This document shows positions 1 to 10,992 of a stretch of 64,000 nt of DNA, piece after piece. Every line of letters begins with the position of its first letter. The stretch's first letter is position 1. Both the position numbers and the translations under genes were made by a program. The notes under the pieces were generated by a model. The model had not been told where the DNA came from. It made no database searches and saw only the letters and a program-made list of their open reading frames with translations. Location of the stretch: the NCBI GenBank assembly GCA_964034945.1, contig OZ035960.1, positions 76,172,585 through 76,236,584 on the forward strand. Direction: 5' to 3'. Source of the DNA: Chrysopilus asiliformis (Eukaryota; Arthropoda; Insecta; Diptera; Rhagionidae).

Positions 1-190
1 GTTTAACATAAAAAAATACCCTAAAAAATGCTTTAAATGTAGGCCGCATTTTATAACACAGTTTCTGTTCGGATATCACCACAAACTATCGAGTATCATC
101 GATTGCAAATTTGTTATCATGGCAGCAAGGCAGATTTTCTAATTTGTACCCCTATAACCAAAATCTAAGACGTATCCACGTCAAAAAGAC
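1..190 (+). repeat. 190 bp dispersed repeat R1, copy 1
   Basis: This stretch recurs, inverted, at 7101-7943 (where a Harbinger-like element splits it) and again in direct orientation at 11595-11762. All three share the wording around TTTCTGTTCGGATRTCACC and end at the short palindrome GACGTATCCACGTC. No coding potential is visible. It behaves like a MITE-sized repeat, but its true ends are uncertain because this copy touches the window edge. Confidence 0.75.
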
Positions 191-267
191 TAAAGGTATT
201 TCAGAGAACATAACACCAGGAAAATGTCAAGTAATAGCGCAACCGAAGACTTGTTTAACATATTACT

Positions 268-627
268 CTTAACATTGGCTCAGTCAGCTAAGTGCTTGCC
301 TTGTGATCCAAAGAGCAGTGGTTCAAATCCCTCTCAGGGCAAAAAATAATTCGGCTTGAATTTGAATTTGAAACTTGGACCTAAACACGGACCAGTTTGG
401 TCTTTGCCTCCCGCCGCCTGAATACTCCTCCAAGCTCTGTAACAGGACACAATGGACGATAAGGCTATGTACTGTCGCGCCAAGTCTTCGTTGCAGTGTG
501 ATGAGGAGTATTCAGAGTGTGAATGGTTTGTATGAATGGTTGAATGAATGATGTCTTGAGCTGTGCTTCGGCATTAGAGGCAATTTGCCTAAGATCCTGG
601 CATAAACATAAAAAAATAAAAAAAATT
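268..627 (+). mobile_element. tRNA-derived SINE
   Basis: The head carries a pol III box A (TGGCTCAGTCAG, about 276) and a box B (GGTTCAAATCC, 320-330) some 44 bp apart, as in tRNA-derived SINEs. A tRNA-unrelated body follows, and the element ends in an A-rich tail near 605-627. It is not a functional tRNA gene, because no complete cloverleaf can be drawn around the boxes. It lies downstream of wg exon 3 on the opposite strand. The 5' boundary is approximate. Confidence 0.7.
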
Positions 628-2876
628 CGTTTCGAGCATTAGACACCAATTGAAATCGGCACATAAGGAATTAGATGAAGAAGCTAAAAAGTTACTACAT
701 GATACAAACAACCTCTCTCAAATTATAGATGAAATACAAGAATTACCCCTACAAAAAATTAATTTTGTGTTAAATCTGCTTTAACAAATATACTATGTTT
801 AACTACTTATACAATTTTACAAAAAATTGATAATAATAATAAAAAATCATACTTTATGATATTTCAAAAATACTCAAATTAAAGCAACTATTTTCCTACT
901 AAAAAATAAACAGAACATAATAAGTTGAATTTTAATTTACAATATCTCAGAAACTTAAAACAAAGTGAAGAGTTTTCTATTCAATACAAAAAACGCATTT
1001 ATAACCGAAGCCCGCCAAACGGACGGTGCTTTGCAAGTGGCAGTGCAATATGAAGAAAACAAAGTTTTTGTGCACCTTAACCGATTTTCCACTCAATTCA
1101 ATTGCATTCAATCATTTCGATGGAGTTTTGTCTTCTTCGATGTTCAGTAACTAACCGTTTCAAACAATTGAATTAATCGCTTCAAAAATCCATGAAGTCA
1201 GCCCCTCTCTCCCCCCACGAATTTTAAATTTTCCATTATTCCAAGATTAAGTGATAATTACGGCTCACTAGTTGCTCCTGCCGTTTAGCAGGAAAAATGA
1301 TGTGACTGGCTTAAGCTAGCCCCCCCCCCCCCATCAAAAAACTGCTTTTAGAGTGATCGTACCGACCTAACTAATATATTAGAATTAATTGCTAATTATG
1401 TGCTCTAAGAATAAAAAAATAAAAAAATACAGAAAATCACATATTTTTTGATATACATTTTTGATTTAGCCAAGTACCTCTTAATTTTAACCAGCAATAA
1501 AACCAGAGCAAAAAATTAGTATGCCAAAAGTGTTTTTTACTTTCTTATACGTAATATATTGTATTAATGAATTGTTTTATTGTATTAATGGAAAATTTCG
1601 ACCCCTTAATTTTGCTGTCAATCTGTCAGTCTGTCAGTCAGCCAGTCAGCCAGTCTGTCCGTCTTTAAGTTTGTGAGTCTGTGAGTATTTGTCTCTTACT
1701 AGACCTCCGAATCTCAAGCCGCTATCGAGATATATCGTTAAAAATTAGTTTTTTGCTATTATGTGGAAAAATAACGGATTTTTGGTGGTTTAATGTATGA
1801 GATGAGTTCAAGAGAATAATGTTTGCCATAATGATTGTTGTTCGAAAGTTCAGCTCGCTGAAACGGTTTTTACTCAATTTCAATAGAAGTCACCATCACA
1901 AATTAAATTTATCGTGCCTTATTTGAATTTGTAATTCTTATTTTTTTTACGTTATAAGGGATAGGAAACGGGTATCTTCAAATAGTAATTTCCTACCAAC
2001 TTCAAAAGAATGAAAAAGAATATACGCGTATTTTTGGTGTTGGAAATAAATGGTTTTCATTCCCTCGCGAAAAGAATGCAATCAAGTCCAGGTCGTGTGA
2101 TTTATTCTTTTGCGAAAATATTCGCTTGACAATGAATGAATTTCGAATATTCTCAGCACCCTGCTTAAAACTTAAGTCCGCGTATTTAGACGTGCAAACG
2201 TAAACTTTAAGCGCATTTAGTATTTAATTCGAGAACTTACGTCAATTTTAAGTTCAATATTGTTCTGTATATTTATCTTTCCCTTACCAATAATAATATG
2301 TATCTTACTCTTAACGGAAAATCACCATTTATTATTTTAAGTTCAATTTTAAGACGCTCGATGTAATAAGGCTTTAAGCGAGATATCATTCGATCAGTCA
2401 TGAAAAAATTTTCCTGTGTAATTTTCATCATTGGTAAGAAAGGGTAATTGCTCCCCCTCGCCAACTTCCCAGCAAGGTTACAGGTTGACATGTTCCTTGC
2501 AAGAAAAGAGCAAATCTCCAAAATTACAGGTTAATATATTCCTTACGAGAAAAGAGCAAGTCACCAGAAAAATGGACCGGGGAAGCCAGAAGAGAGAGCT
2601 ATTACCGCGGTACTTTAACTCCAAATTATTTCATTACGCACAAAATTACTTTTTTTATGGATATTAAATAATATTTTGAGTATTATTTTTCTTTGGTTCA
2701 ATACAAAGAAAAACAATACTGAAATTCTTTTTAAATGTAATTACGACATTTTTGGAAAAATGAATAGCTATCAATACTTTTAAAGATATGAGGATTCGAA
2801 CCGATAGCCTTACATAGAACTAACAATAATGGTAAGAATTCGTTCATAATGCAAATTCAACATTTTTTTTACTTAC
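628..2876. other. wg intron downstream of exon 3; no gene seen
   Basis: This AT-rich stretch lies beyond the exon 3 donor and should be the next wg intron. It holds a C-run at about 1320-1332, a degenerate CTGT/CAGT simple repeat at about 1618-1672, and an imperfect duplication around 2480-2575. On the minus strand near 2785-2800 there is an isolated box-B-like word (GGTTCGAATCC). No further Wnt exon, which should encode the HVQAEMRQECKCHG region, was found. Confidence 0.5.
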
Positions 2877-3178
2877 AGCTCTTCCCGCCTCATTATTATG
2901 AATGTTCATCTTTTCCCTTAAATTTCGAGCACGTTCGCCAGTATCGACGAATTCGCGTGAAAATTTAAATCCGAATCCAATGTTATCAGAACATCCGCCC
3001 CATTCCCAATCCCGTACACCGGCCACAGATCCAATTCTATGATTTGTTTGGGGTGATCTAGATTGATGAGTGTAATCACAAGTGCAGGATTCAATCGATC
3101 CCTCACTACAAGCACGCGCTACCGAATGCGTTATAGCTGCACTCATTATCGCATATATAAAAGCTGTTTCTCGGCAGC
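2877..3178 (-). CDS. wg: wingless (Wnt-1) internal exon 3
   Basis: This exon encodes 100 codons plus the last two bases of a split glycine codon in the central part of the secreted Wnt-1 morphogen. It includes the words [46 protein letters not shown] and [17 protein letters not shown], ending at HNNEAGRA. These match insect Wingless almost word for word, with the conserved cysteines and the tryptophan-rich block. The acceptor is TTCTAG (3184-3179) and the donor is GTAAGT (2876-2871). Entry phase 1 matches the end of exon 2, and exit is phase 0. One oddity is YAIMSAA where most insects are recalled to have YAITSAA. No frameshift or stop occurs, so the exon appears functional. Downstream exons with the rest of the cysteine-rich C-terminus lie outside the window. 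Confidence 0.95.
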
Positions 3179-3951
3179 CTAGAACAAAAATATATAAAAA
3201 AACGACTGGTTAACGAAATAACAAAAGAAAATTTTAAGCGAAAGAAAGTTTTAAGAAACTAAACATTAATTTTCTTATAACTAAGATGATGATTTTTTTT
3301 TCAAATTTTGGGTGAAGGGGAGAGGTGAGAGTGAGCAACAACGGAACAATAAATCTTATTTACCAAGATTTTGAAAATTTCAAGTAAACACTATAAATAT
3401 AAACAAATTCGGTGAAAAACAAGTGGTGAATTTCCCTTATTTGAGACAACATTCCTAACCCTGGGGTTGTCCCGGCTAATTCGGGACATGTGGTTACTCT
3501 ACTTTTAACTAAACTAAACTTAAGTGTAGCTATATTGTTCCCAGGTTTTGCAAAACAGCGTATCTCAAATTTTAAGGGTCGCAATAGGAGGGGGGAGGGA
3601 AGGCGATGGCTAAAAATGCCTATTTCTTATAAAGATCTCTTCTCTGTACCCCATATACGTATTAAGTCTTTAGCATTTTCTTACTTTAGCTCAAAAAGAC
3701 TATAAAAATGGCCGATTTGCATGGTAAAGAGGTAAACTTGTGGCTGGGTGATAGAACTATCTTCATTTGATAAAAAAAAAATTGAAAAATCTTTTTTTTT
3801 AAATGTACTAAAAAAGAAAAAATATTTTGTTGGGCGTTGTGTATCAGAAATAAAAGCTAGATAATGCTTTTATCTCGCTTTTATTTAAAATACAAAGTGC
3901 CCAAAAAATACATTTTCCCTTTTTAGCACATTTTTTTAAATAAAAACTTTT

Positions 3952-4440
3952 TATACCCTATATTGTGAAACCATATATAGGGTATAATAGGTTCGCTCTA
4001 CCATTTGTAACGCACAGTATTAATCGTATGACAAAAAAATGAATTACATAAGTGTTTTTAGAATGATGAATCGACTTGATTTTTGCATGTCCGTCTGTCT
4101 GTCCGTGGACACGGTAAATTGAGAACGAATTAAGCTAGAGATTTGAAATTTGGTACAGCCGTTTTTTTCGTAAAATAGGAGGTCAAGTTTATTAACGGCC
4201 AAAATCCAACAACTCCATCCTCCCTTCCCCACATAACCAGAATCGTTTTCTCCGTTTTTCTCGAAAACGGAGTATGGTATGGAAAAAATAGTAACATGTA
4301 ATTTTACAAAATACAACATAATTAAAACAAATTACCACTTCCTCCCTCTCCCATACAAATGAAAAGGTTTTTTGCACTTTTCTCGGTATAATACGGTCAC
4401 CAAAATTTGCGGCCCCAAAAACCCCTAATGAGATTTTAAC
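3952..4440 (-). repeat. family 1 interspersed repeat, old diverged copy
   Basis: It opens with a TATACCC...GGGTATA hairpin (3952-3986), followed by the family's GTTACAAAYGG-type word, an AATTACAYMAGTGT word and a CCGTCTGTCTGTCCGT simple repeat (about 4089-4107). It then has the CTCGAAAACGG/CGGTATAATACGG lines typical of the family, all in reverse orientation. Sequence identity to the younger copies is clearly low. Short open frames across it are by-products and not genes. Confidence 0.6.
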
Positions 4441-5122
4441 ACTTCCTCGCCACCGAGAGAGAGAAAAATGCGCAGATGCCACACAACGGCAAAAAGATTT
4501 GACCATAAATTGCTGACAAAAAATGATTAACGCTAATATTAGTTAAGCGAAAACAAAAACATGGAGAGACAACAACAACTTGAACATTTAATAGCATGAG
4601 AAGATGATGATTTTTTAAGATGAAATGGACAATATCCACTTGTAATAATGAATTTCCAGAGCTTTTATAGTTCGAATTTAAAAACAATTGCAAATTTCCG
4701 AGAAATATTACAATGATAAAAATCAATGCACCCTACAGAAATTGTTTCTTATAATAAATTATCTCACTAAATTATTTATTTGATTTTGGTAAAAATTGAT
4801 TTTTTTCGCTTTTTCGCAATTATGCATTTTTTATTTATTTATTTTATAAAAACCGGTAGTTTAAAATGCGTGTTGAAACTTTTTTAGGTGAAAGAATTGA
4901 TTTTTTAATCTCATTGATTTAAATTTTCAATTGTCCTCCATTTTATTTTCATCCCGCTGAAGTAGCAATTTTGGAGTCGCATGTACGACTTTATAACTTT
5001 ACTACGACTAATCAAGTCGAAACTGCACAACCAATATACGACTCTTTGATGCGACCACAAAGATCCATTTTGAATCTTTAATTTTATATAATTACCGAGG
5101 TTGACGTTTGTAATATTATACT

Positions 5123-5765
5123 ATGTTCACAGCGACGCAAAATCACGTAATTTTGCGAGATGATTTAGATCTTAAACCAAAGTGTTCACACAGAGGTTAA
5201 GGTAATTTTATTTGACATGTCAACGACGTTGGTTCAAAAATGGATCGAGGAAGTTTGTGTAGGATAACTACTATGTGTAGTCATCATATTACTATGTGTA
5301 GGATAGTAATATGATGATGAAATATGTGCAAACAGAATTAGACACTTTAGACGAAAATGGAATTTATCTGTAATGAAAATAAACAATTATTTTCCATTTC
5401 ATATTTGATTGCATCATAAACATGTCCATTTTTTTTTTTGCCCCGCGCTGGTTGTTTATTTTTTCAGACCACAGGTTTACTAATATATCTTCTTCGCGTG
5501 CGGAACACGGCTTCTTTTGCTTATATTTCCGTTTTTTCAATCCAGCACAAATGTCAAAACTGATGTGCTGAAGAGAACTGAATAAGTGATGCAGGGCTGT
5601 ATCCATTGTTTTTACTTCATTTCGTTCGTAATTTTGTGGAAATTACGTACTTTTAGTGATTTTGAAAACACGCTATTGTACTGGAAATCTCCTGATTTCG
5701 AGCCTGATTTCGTTCAAAATCACATAAATCCTCAAAATTACGTAATTTTGCGTCGGTGTGAACAT
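5123..5765. mobile_element. 643 bp TIR element (MITE-like), possible Harbinger derivative
   Basis: The termini are inverted repeats of roughly 36 bp with a few mismatches, beginning ATGTTCACA and containing CGACGCAAAAT. The right end contains the 18 bp palindrome CAAAATTACGTAATTTTG. A convincing target duplication could not be settled: the flanks are AT-rich and offer several alignments. Inside is a minus-strand ORF with a Myb/SANT-like word, which would fit the accessory gene of PIF/Harbinger elements. Placement in that superfamily is inference. Confidence 0.6.
5364..5606 (-). pseudogene. Myb/SANT-like ORF fragment inside a TIR element
   Basis: An 80-codon open frame contains REEDILVNLWSEKINNQRGA. 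This resembles the start of a Myb/SANT-like DNA-binding helix region (acidic pair, then LxxLW, then a LRGAKRN-like turn) as found in Harbinger accessory proteins. The motif occupies residues 37-60; the rest is not recognisable and no second or third helix can be made out. A truncated relic carried by the surrounding 643 bp element is the likeliest reading. Chance similarity is possible, because only about 25 residues carry the signal. Confidence 0.3.
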
Positions 5766-7100
5766 AATATTAGGTTCAATTCGGAAAAATTTTGTATTAT
5801 CACGTTTTTAAAAGTGCGTTTCGATCAGAAATAAATATTTTTCCCGCAGATTTCCGCGAAAAAAAGTTTTTTCCTAAATGTGTACTGGCCGATTTTGTTA
5901 GAAAATTTAATTAATATTTTTTTCTGCGCAAAAACGGTTTAGTTGAATGTTGGGGGAGGGGGGGTGGTGCCATTAAAACTTAATTTTACCTCTTTCCACA
6001 TTTGACCAAAAAAATTTTTGTATCAAAAGTCAATTTTTCGAAAAATGTGTTCAAATCTTCCTCTTTAATTAATTTTATATTTTGCGGATACAATTGTTTT
6101 CAGTGCGTATCAGTGATTATGGTATAAATGCGAAAGAGAAGAAATTCACAACATGCATTTTTTACTCTTCCGTGGACGCCTAAAATATCCCCTAAATTTA
6201 AGAATTGCTAAAATACGAACAACTTCTTTTAAATTAATTATATCATTTACTTCGCATACATTTCTGAATTTTTGCATGACTACTATTGTTAACATATTGA
6301 TAAAAAGATTTTACTGAAATGGCTTACTGAAACCTTAATCAGGTGACGTTTAAGACAATTTTAACCTCTCTCTCTCAAAATCACTAAAGCGTATTTTTTT
6401 GTCTTTATAATGCAAATAAGCCTATACATACACTTTGAAATATGTTTTGTTTGATTTAAGAAACACGCTGAGATAATTATATGAGTCATATACCGAACTA
6501 AGAAACAACGGATGTCCGCTGTACTTATTGTTTGTTTACAAATACCTATTAGGCGTGTTTCTGTGTAAACATTATTTTTCTGAGTAAAAGCATTTAATAT
6601 TGGTAAAAAAAAATATTAAAAAAATTCTTTGTGAATTTTTTAATTTAACTCGAAGGATGTGATGATATAAAGAAGACGATTAGATATCATTTTCTGCTGA
6701 AAAGAAAAGTTTTGAATCTATCGTATTGTTGGACATCAAAGGAACTGTAAAAAGAATCTGAATGATACGAAGGGTTATTATAAAGTACAAAGAAATTTTG
6801 GGTGCCCGATTTTTCCATGATTTTGTATATATACAAAAAAAGCATTAGGATTCCCATTGTGATAGCCAGTTGAGTTTCACATACCTCGTCTCCTTATCCA
6901 AGTATATATGTATGTCTAACTCTTTTCATTTTAGACATAAGATTAACGCAATCAATATCCACAATCAAAAACAGTGATCCGCAAAATATAAAATTAAAGG
7001 AAGGGGAACGTTATGTAACCCGGACACTTAAATAAAACGAGAAAAACAAATATATCAAGCAGACTTAATAATAGTGAAAATGCCCTTCCCTAAAAAAATA
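5766..7100. other. intronic stretch, nothing recognised
   Basis: AT-rich DNA with a short G-run (about 5950-5965) and poly-T/poly-A tracts. No ORF with recognisable content, no clear repeat pair with the rest of the window, and no RNA gene was seen. Confidence 0.4.
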
Positions 7101-7121
7101 TTTTGACGTGGATACGTCTTA

Positions 7122-7773
7122 CCCCACGATTAGACGTGCGACTAGAAGTCGCATGCCGTATCTCATCTCAGGGAAATCGCTCGTGTAAACGCCAGTTGCA
7201 TGCAAGCGGGGAAAATCGCAACTCAAGTCGTATGTAAAAACCTCATACAATCTGAGCTGCGACTGGAACTGCAAATGATTTGACATTTAAGGTTATGTAT
7301 GATTTCACAAGGGCAGAAAATAAGTTGAGTAGAAGTGAAATTTTGAAATTAATGAATTTGTGCCGGGAAAGAGAGTGCCTCTGGAAGACTGCCTCGAAAT
7401 TGTATCGTAGAAACGATCTCAAGAGGCAGGCGTATGAACAAATCGGCGCGGAAGTGAAACTCACAAGCGAGGAAGTGAAGAAAAAGTTGAGAAATTTACG
7501 AACGACGTATGGACACGAAAAAAAGTAAATCAATGCGAGTCGGAAGTCTGGAGCATCGACAGAAGATATTTAGGAGCCTTCGCTGTTTTGGTATTCAGAA
7601 ATGAGTTTCATAAACAAAATAACTTTCTTTGTTTTCTTGCGTTTGACCTTTTTCAACTGAAGTGACATGCAATGTCGCAAGACAGCAGAGCAAATCGCAA
7701 CACCTGTCAAATTGAAAAACGTAGTAGGAGGGATAATCGCATGCGACTTCTAGTCGCACTTCTAACCGTGGAG
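7122..7773 (+). mobile_element. non-autonomous PIF/Harbinger-like element
   Basis: Flanked on both sides by TTA (7119-7121 and 7774-7776), the classic 3 bp PIF/Harbinger target duplication. The terminal inverted repeats are about 35 bp with four mismatches, starting CCCCACGATTAGA on the left and CTCCACGGTTAGA (read inwards) on the right. Both continue through GTGCGACTAGAAGTCGCATG. It carries a MADF-type ORF but no transposase. Because it interrupts repeat R1, the empty site can be read directly from the R1 copies at 1-190 and 11595-11762. Confidence 0.8.
7280..7528 (+). CDS. MADF-domain ORF carried by a Harbinger-like element
   Basis: An 82-codon ORF whose residues 15-80 read like a MADF (Adf-1-type Myb/SANT) DNA-binding domain: LMNLCRERECLWKTASKLY, a QAYEQIGAEV helix, then the diagnostic SEEVKKKLRNLRTTYGHEKK. 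Autonomous PIF/Harbinger elements encode such a protein beside the transposase, and there it helps target element ends. The flanking TIRs and TTA duplications fit that origin. The protein is short, ending soon after the domain; the usual C-terminal BESS-like or linker region is absent. Upstream of the first ATG the frame has no obvious start context. It may be an undecayed relic or a still-translated accessory ORF. The sequence alone cannot decide. Confidence 0.6.
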   Translation: MTFKVMYDFTRAENKLSRSEILKLMNLCRERECLWKTASKLYRRNDLKRQAYEQIGAEVKLTSEEVKKKLRNLRTTYGHEKK

Positions 7774-8009
7774 TTAGATTTTGGTAATAGGGGTACAAAT
7801 TAGAAAATCTGCCTGCTGCCATGATAACAAATTTGCAATCGATGATACTCGATAGTTTGTGGTGACATCCGAACAGAAACTGTGTTATAAAATACGGCCT
7901 ACATTAAAGCATTGTTTAGGGTATTTTGTTATGTTAAACTATTTTTTGTGTTTAACCATTGAACCATTTCTGATACATGGTTTTCTCGACCTTCTAGCAA
8001 TGATATAAT

Positions 8010-8305
8010 CCTGTTGGAATTTCTCGGCTTATAGGTCTGCAAAAACAAAAAATAATATGACAAAAATATTATATTATATTATTTTTGTAGATGTTTCCCC
8101 CCAATAGGTCAGGCATGTCTGCCCTGAAAACCCATCAGGAGCCTGTTTCTGGTATGGAAGCTGGCTCACCGTCATCAGAGCTTGCTTTACCAGCTTCCAC
8201 GGGAGAAAATTGGATCTGAAAACATCCACAAAAATAATATAATATAATATTTTTGTTATATTTTTTTTGTTTTTGCAGACCTATAAGCCGAGAAATTCCA
8301 ATAGG
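8010..8305. repeat. palindromic (hairpin) repeat, copy 1
   Basis: The outer arms are inverted copies from CCTGTTGGAATTTCTCGG on the left to CCGAGAAATTCCAATAGG on the right, and continue through GCTTATAGGTCTGCAAAAAC. The centre holds CTGGCTCACCGTCATCAGAG. The same element is found, more perfectly palindromic, at 52594-52941; a partial copy lies at 55635-55755. About 80 bp of left flank is also shared with the second copy, so the full repeat unit may be larger. Confidence 0.75.
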
Positions 8306-8929
8306 ATTATGTTAAACTATGTTCAATTATTTTTTTAAAAATCAAAATCTAAATTTTCACTGCCGCTGTTATGCTGTGTTTGCTGCTTGTCGTACAGATT
8401 TCACATCTATACCTACTCTTTTAATGCTTTCTTTGTGTGTATTATTTTTTGCTTTCTCTTTTTCTGCTTTCTCTTTCTTTCTTTAAAGAGAGAAATTTTG
8501 AGCTCCGCGGTACTGTTCATAACAGCCGGAACAATCGATGCACATTTTTCGTTCTCCCTCCCAAGTTAAGAACGAAATTGTTTCTATTTAGCTTTTCGCT
8601 CCTTGTCCAAAGCGGTTTGTGGATTTCGCATAAAAATGATGAAAGCCTCGAACCATGGCTGTTGGGTATGATTCACACACATATATAAGTATGTATTTCA
8701 TTAGTAAGAGAGCGATATTTCGGTCCAAGCATTAAAGTTCTGTTCTCAAAGAACGTAAAAACAAAACGCAAATGTAAAAATCTTAAGAGCAAGAACGTAA
8801 AAACAATAATTTCGTTCTCGTTCTTTAAGGGGTTTACTGAAATGCTGAATTTATATTTTCCATTGATTTCAACTCCTCCTTGGGAGCAGAACGAAAGACT
8901 AGAAATGGGAGCGTTTTGAACACTGTTTG

Positions 8930-9633
8930 TATGATATTTAGTTCATACTTCTCTTATCATAAACCAATAATAAATCAAATTATTTTTAAAATTTGTTTCT
9001 TTAATTTCCTTTTCACTAAAATTTCTTACTTAAATATCTATTGGCGATCGTTGTAGGCGGATCCACGTCTTCTGGCCGTCTCTACGAGACAGACACCTTC
9101 TTTTTCTTTTCTTTTTTTGAAAGCCAGTGTTGCTGAGTGAACTATGCTGGGAGAATGAAGCATAGTATTCTCAGAGAAATCTCTTCTTTGGTTTACAGTA
9201 GGGTACGGCGAATCATTATTTTCGATTCGTTCAATAGCGAATAATTCTCGCGGAAATTTTATTTTTGATTCGTTCGCGAATTTTTTTTAATTCTCGTGTT
9301 TAAAAAACTCCATTCGCGAATCGAATCGAGTTTTTCGCAAAAGGATGGCGTGGGGGAGGGAGTAAATTAATGGTTTGGTAGTTGGGGTGGGGGACAGGGG
9401 AATTTATAAGAACTATAAGTGATAAGCGGATAAACGAATACTCCAATATAGCTCTGCGAATAGAAAACGGAAAAGGTGTCTGTCTCGTAGAGACGGCCAG
9501 AAGACGTGGATCCGCCTACAACGATCGCCAATAGATATTTAAGTGAAAAGGAAATTAAGGAAACAAATTTTTATTTGAAATAATTTTATTTATAATTGGT
9601 TTATGATAAGAGAAGTATGAAATAAATATCATA
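8930..9633. repeat. foldback element, 165 bp arms
   Basis: The arms at 8930-9099 and 9473-9633 are inverted copies carrying GACGTGGATCCGCCTACAAC and CGATCGCCAATAGATATTTAA. The 373 bp loop is rich in ATTCGCGAA words. A single arm occurs again at 38133-38250, directly joined to a family 1 repeat. No ORF was recognised. Confidence 0.8.
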
Positions 9634-9686
9634 CTATGAAATGTACTTGTTTCCTTGGGTTACTCGGTCATCGAATTAAACTAATT

Positions 9687-9759
9687 AATCCTTTTTAGAA
9701 CATTTTTATTGAATGCCTCAACGTTTCGCCTACTGTCGTCAGGCTTCTTCAGGAGGACT
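9687..9759 (-). ncRNA. hammerhead-ribozyme-like motif in the Penelope 3' region
   Basis: Read on the minus strand: AGTCCT (stem I), CTGAAGA matching the CUGANGA core, GCCT...AGGC (stem II around a 9 nt loop), GAAA, CGTT...AATG (stem III), then a GTT cleavage-type triplet and AGGATT closing stem I. Penelope-like elements are known to carry such ribozymes. One extra A between the core and stem II, and a six-base asymmetric loop in stem I, are departures from the consensus. Activity is not claimed. Confidence 0.4.
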
Positions 9760-10044
9760 TTTATTCTGCCAATACACTTTGTTGTTACAATTGATTTTAC
9801 CAAAAATAAAATTTTTTTACTTACAATTAATAAGAAAAAACGAAAAAAAAGGTACAAAATGTACACATGTATCACTTTTTCACCAATAAATAAATAAAAC
9901 AATGAACTGTGAAACATGGAAATTAAATAAATAAATTAATTAAAGTTTATATCGTCGATATTGTTAAAATATTGTGTCCAGAATCAGGACATCCGCCTTT
10001 GTCAATGTTAAAAAACTTTTTGTGTCAAATTTAAACATTATTGC

Positions 10045-10992
10045 TCAATTCCTCTTTAGGAGAGCACAGTAAGTTTCATTTATGTTGTCAGTGTCCGCTC
10101 TTTTATTGACTGTATCGTTAGATTGGTAAATGTGTAGAGCTTCTAGCGTCATACGTTTGTGGTAATTATTCTCTTTGCATAAAATTTTTACGGAAGCATA
10201 ATCAGGAGCATGGTTCAAAGATAAACAATGTTCTGCTAAAGCCGTCTTGTTCATATTTTTAGACTTTATGTCGGATTTATGACCAGAAAGTCGACTTTTT
10301 AGAAACTGCCCTGTCGTTCCGATGTAGTTTGCATTACAAGCATTACTACTATTTCCTGCACATGAAATTTTATAAACAATGTTTGATTCGCAATCTTTCG
10401 GAGTTCTGTCTTTTAGTTTAGTGTAACAATTATTAACGGTTTTTAACGGCCTATATGCCAGTGTTATGTTACTATTGTAATTTTTAAAAACCTTACCAAT
10501 GTTTTCCGAAAGATTGGGAATATAGTTGACGCTTTTATATATTTTTGGCTCTAAGTTATTTGGAGACATATCAACATTACTAGAATTTAACTTACGTTTT
10601 ATTTTTTCTTTGACTATGTTAATATGTCTTTTTATAAATTGTGTTGGATATCCATTGTTTTTTAGATTCTCAGTAATTGATTTAATGTTTTTCCCGTGAA
10701 ATTTCTCATTGCTTATGGTCAAGACTTTATGAATAAAATTTTCGACTGTGTTAATTTTTTGATGTTTTGGATGATGCGAGTGGAAATTAATTAAACGACC
10801 TGATGCTGTTGGTTTTTGGTACCAATCAAATATTAATTTTTTCTCACATCGTATCACCTTAACATCCAAGAAAGGTAGCGTGCTTTCAACCTCTTCCTCC
10901 ACCGTAAATTGTAGTTTTGTATGGAACCGATTGAGAGCATTATGTAAAACGGAGACATTTTGTTTTGGTAAAATGGCAAACATATTTGCCAT
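10045..10992 (-). CDS. Penelope-like protein, RT thumb plus GIY-YIG endonuclease (truncated)
   Basis: A 315-codon uninterrupted ORF. Residues 1-100 resemble the C-terminal RT/thumb region of Penelope-like reverse transcriptases (LPFLDVKVIR, FDWYQKPTASGRLINFHSHH, HKVLTISNEKF). Residues about 205-290 form a GIY-YIG nuclease: VYKISC, then a Cys-containing insert, NYIGTTG, LKSRLSGHKSD, TALAEHC and SLNH. All expected catalytic positions (Tyr, Tyr-Ile-Gly, Arg, His, Glu, Asn) can be placed. In intact elements the RT copies the RNA and the nuclease nicks the target. The full family protein is more than 700 residues, so the N-terminal fingers/palm with the catalytic aspartates are gone and the first ATG is fortuitous. 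No stop or frameshift in 945 bp argues for a fairly young insertion. Confidence 0.85.
   Translation of the reverse strand: MANMFAILPKQNVSVLHNALNRFHTKLQFTVEEEVESTLPFLDVKVIRCEKKLIFDWYQKPTASGRLINFHSHHPKHQKINTVENFIHKVLTISNEKFHGKNIKSITENLKNNGYPTQFIKRHINIVKEKIKRKLNSSNVDMSPNNLEPKIYKSVNYIPNLSENIGKVFKNYNSNITLAYRPLKTVNNCYTKLKDRTPKDCESNIVYKISCAGNSSNACNANYIGTTGQFLKSRLSGHKSDIKSKNMNKTALAEHCLSLNHAPDYASVKILCKENNYHKRMTLEALHIYQSNDTVNKRADTDNINETYCALLKRN

Larger units (their letters stand above)
7101..7943 (-). repeat. 190 bp repeat R1, copy 2, split by an insertion
   Basis: The reverse complement of copy 1. The part ending in GACGTGGATACGTC lies at 7104-7117 and the remainder at 7774-7943. The 652 bp Harbinger-like element sits between them, so the insertion is younger than this repeat. 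Confidence 0.75.

Noticed and set aside
2760..2830. Possible tRNA gene on the minus strand (GGTTCGAATCC)
   Set aside because: Only the T-loop-like word is present; no acceptor, D or anticodon stems could be drawn.
7280..7533. Antisense 96-codon ORF over the MADF ORF (7243-7533, minus)
   Set aside because: The plus-strand frame has a recognisable domain; the minus frame is its shadow.
9687..9917. Extension of the Penelope protein across DDSRRNVEAFNKNV
   Set aside because: This frame overlaps the hammerhead-like core and lies beyond the stop of the main ORF; the apparent wording is the ribozyme sequence read as codons.
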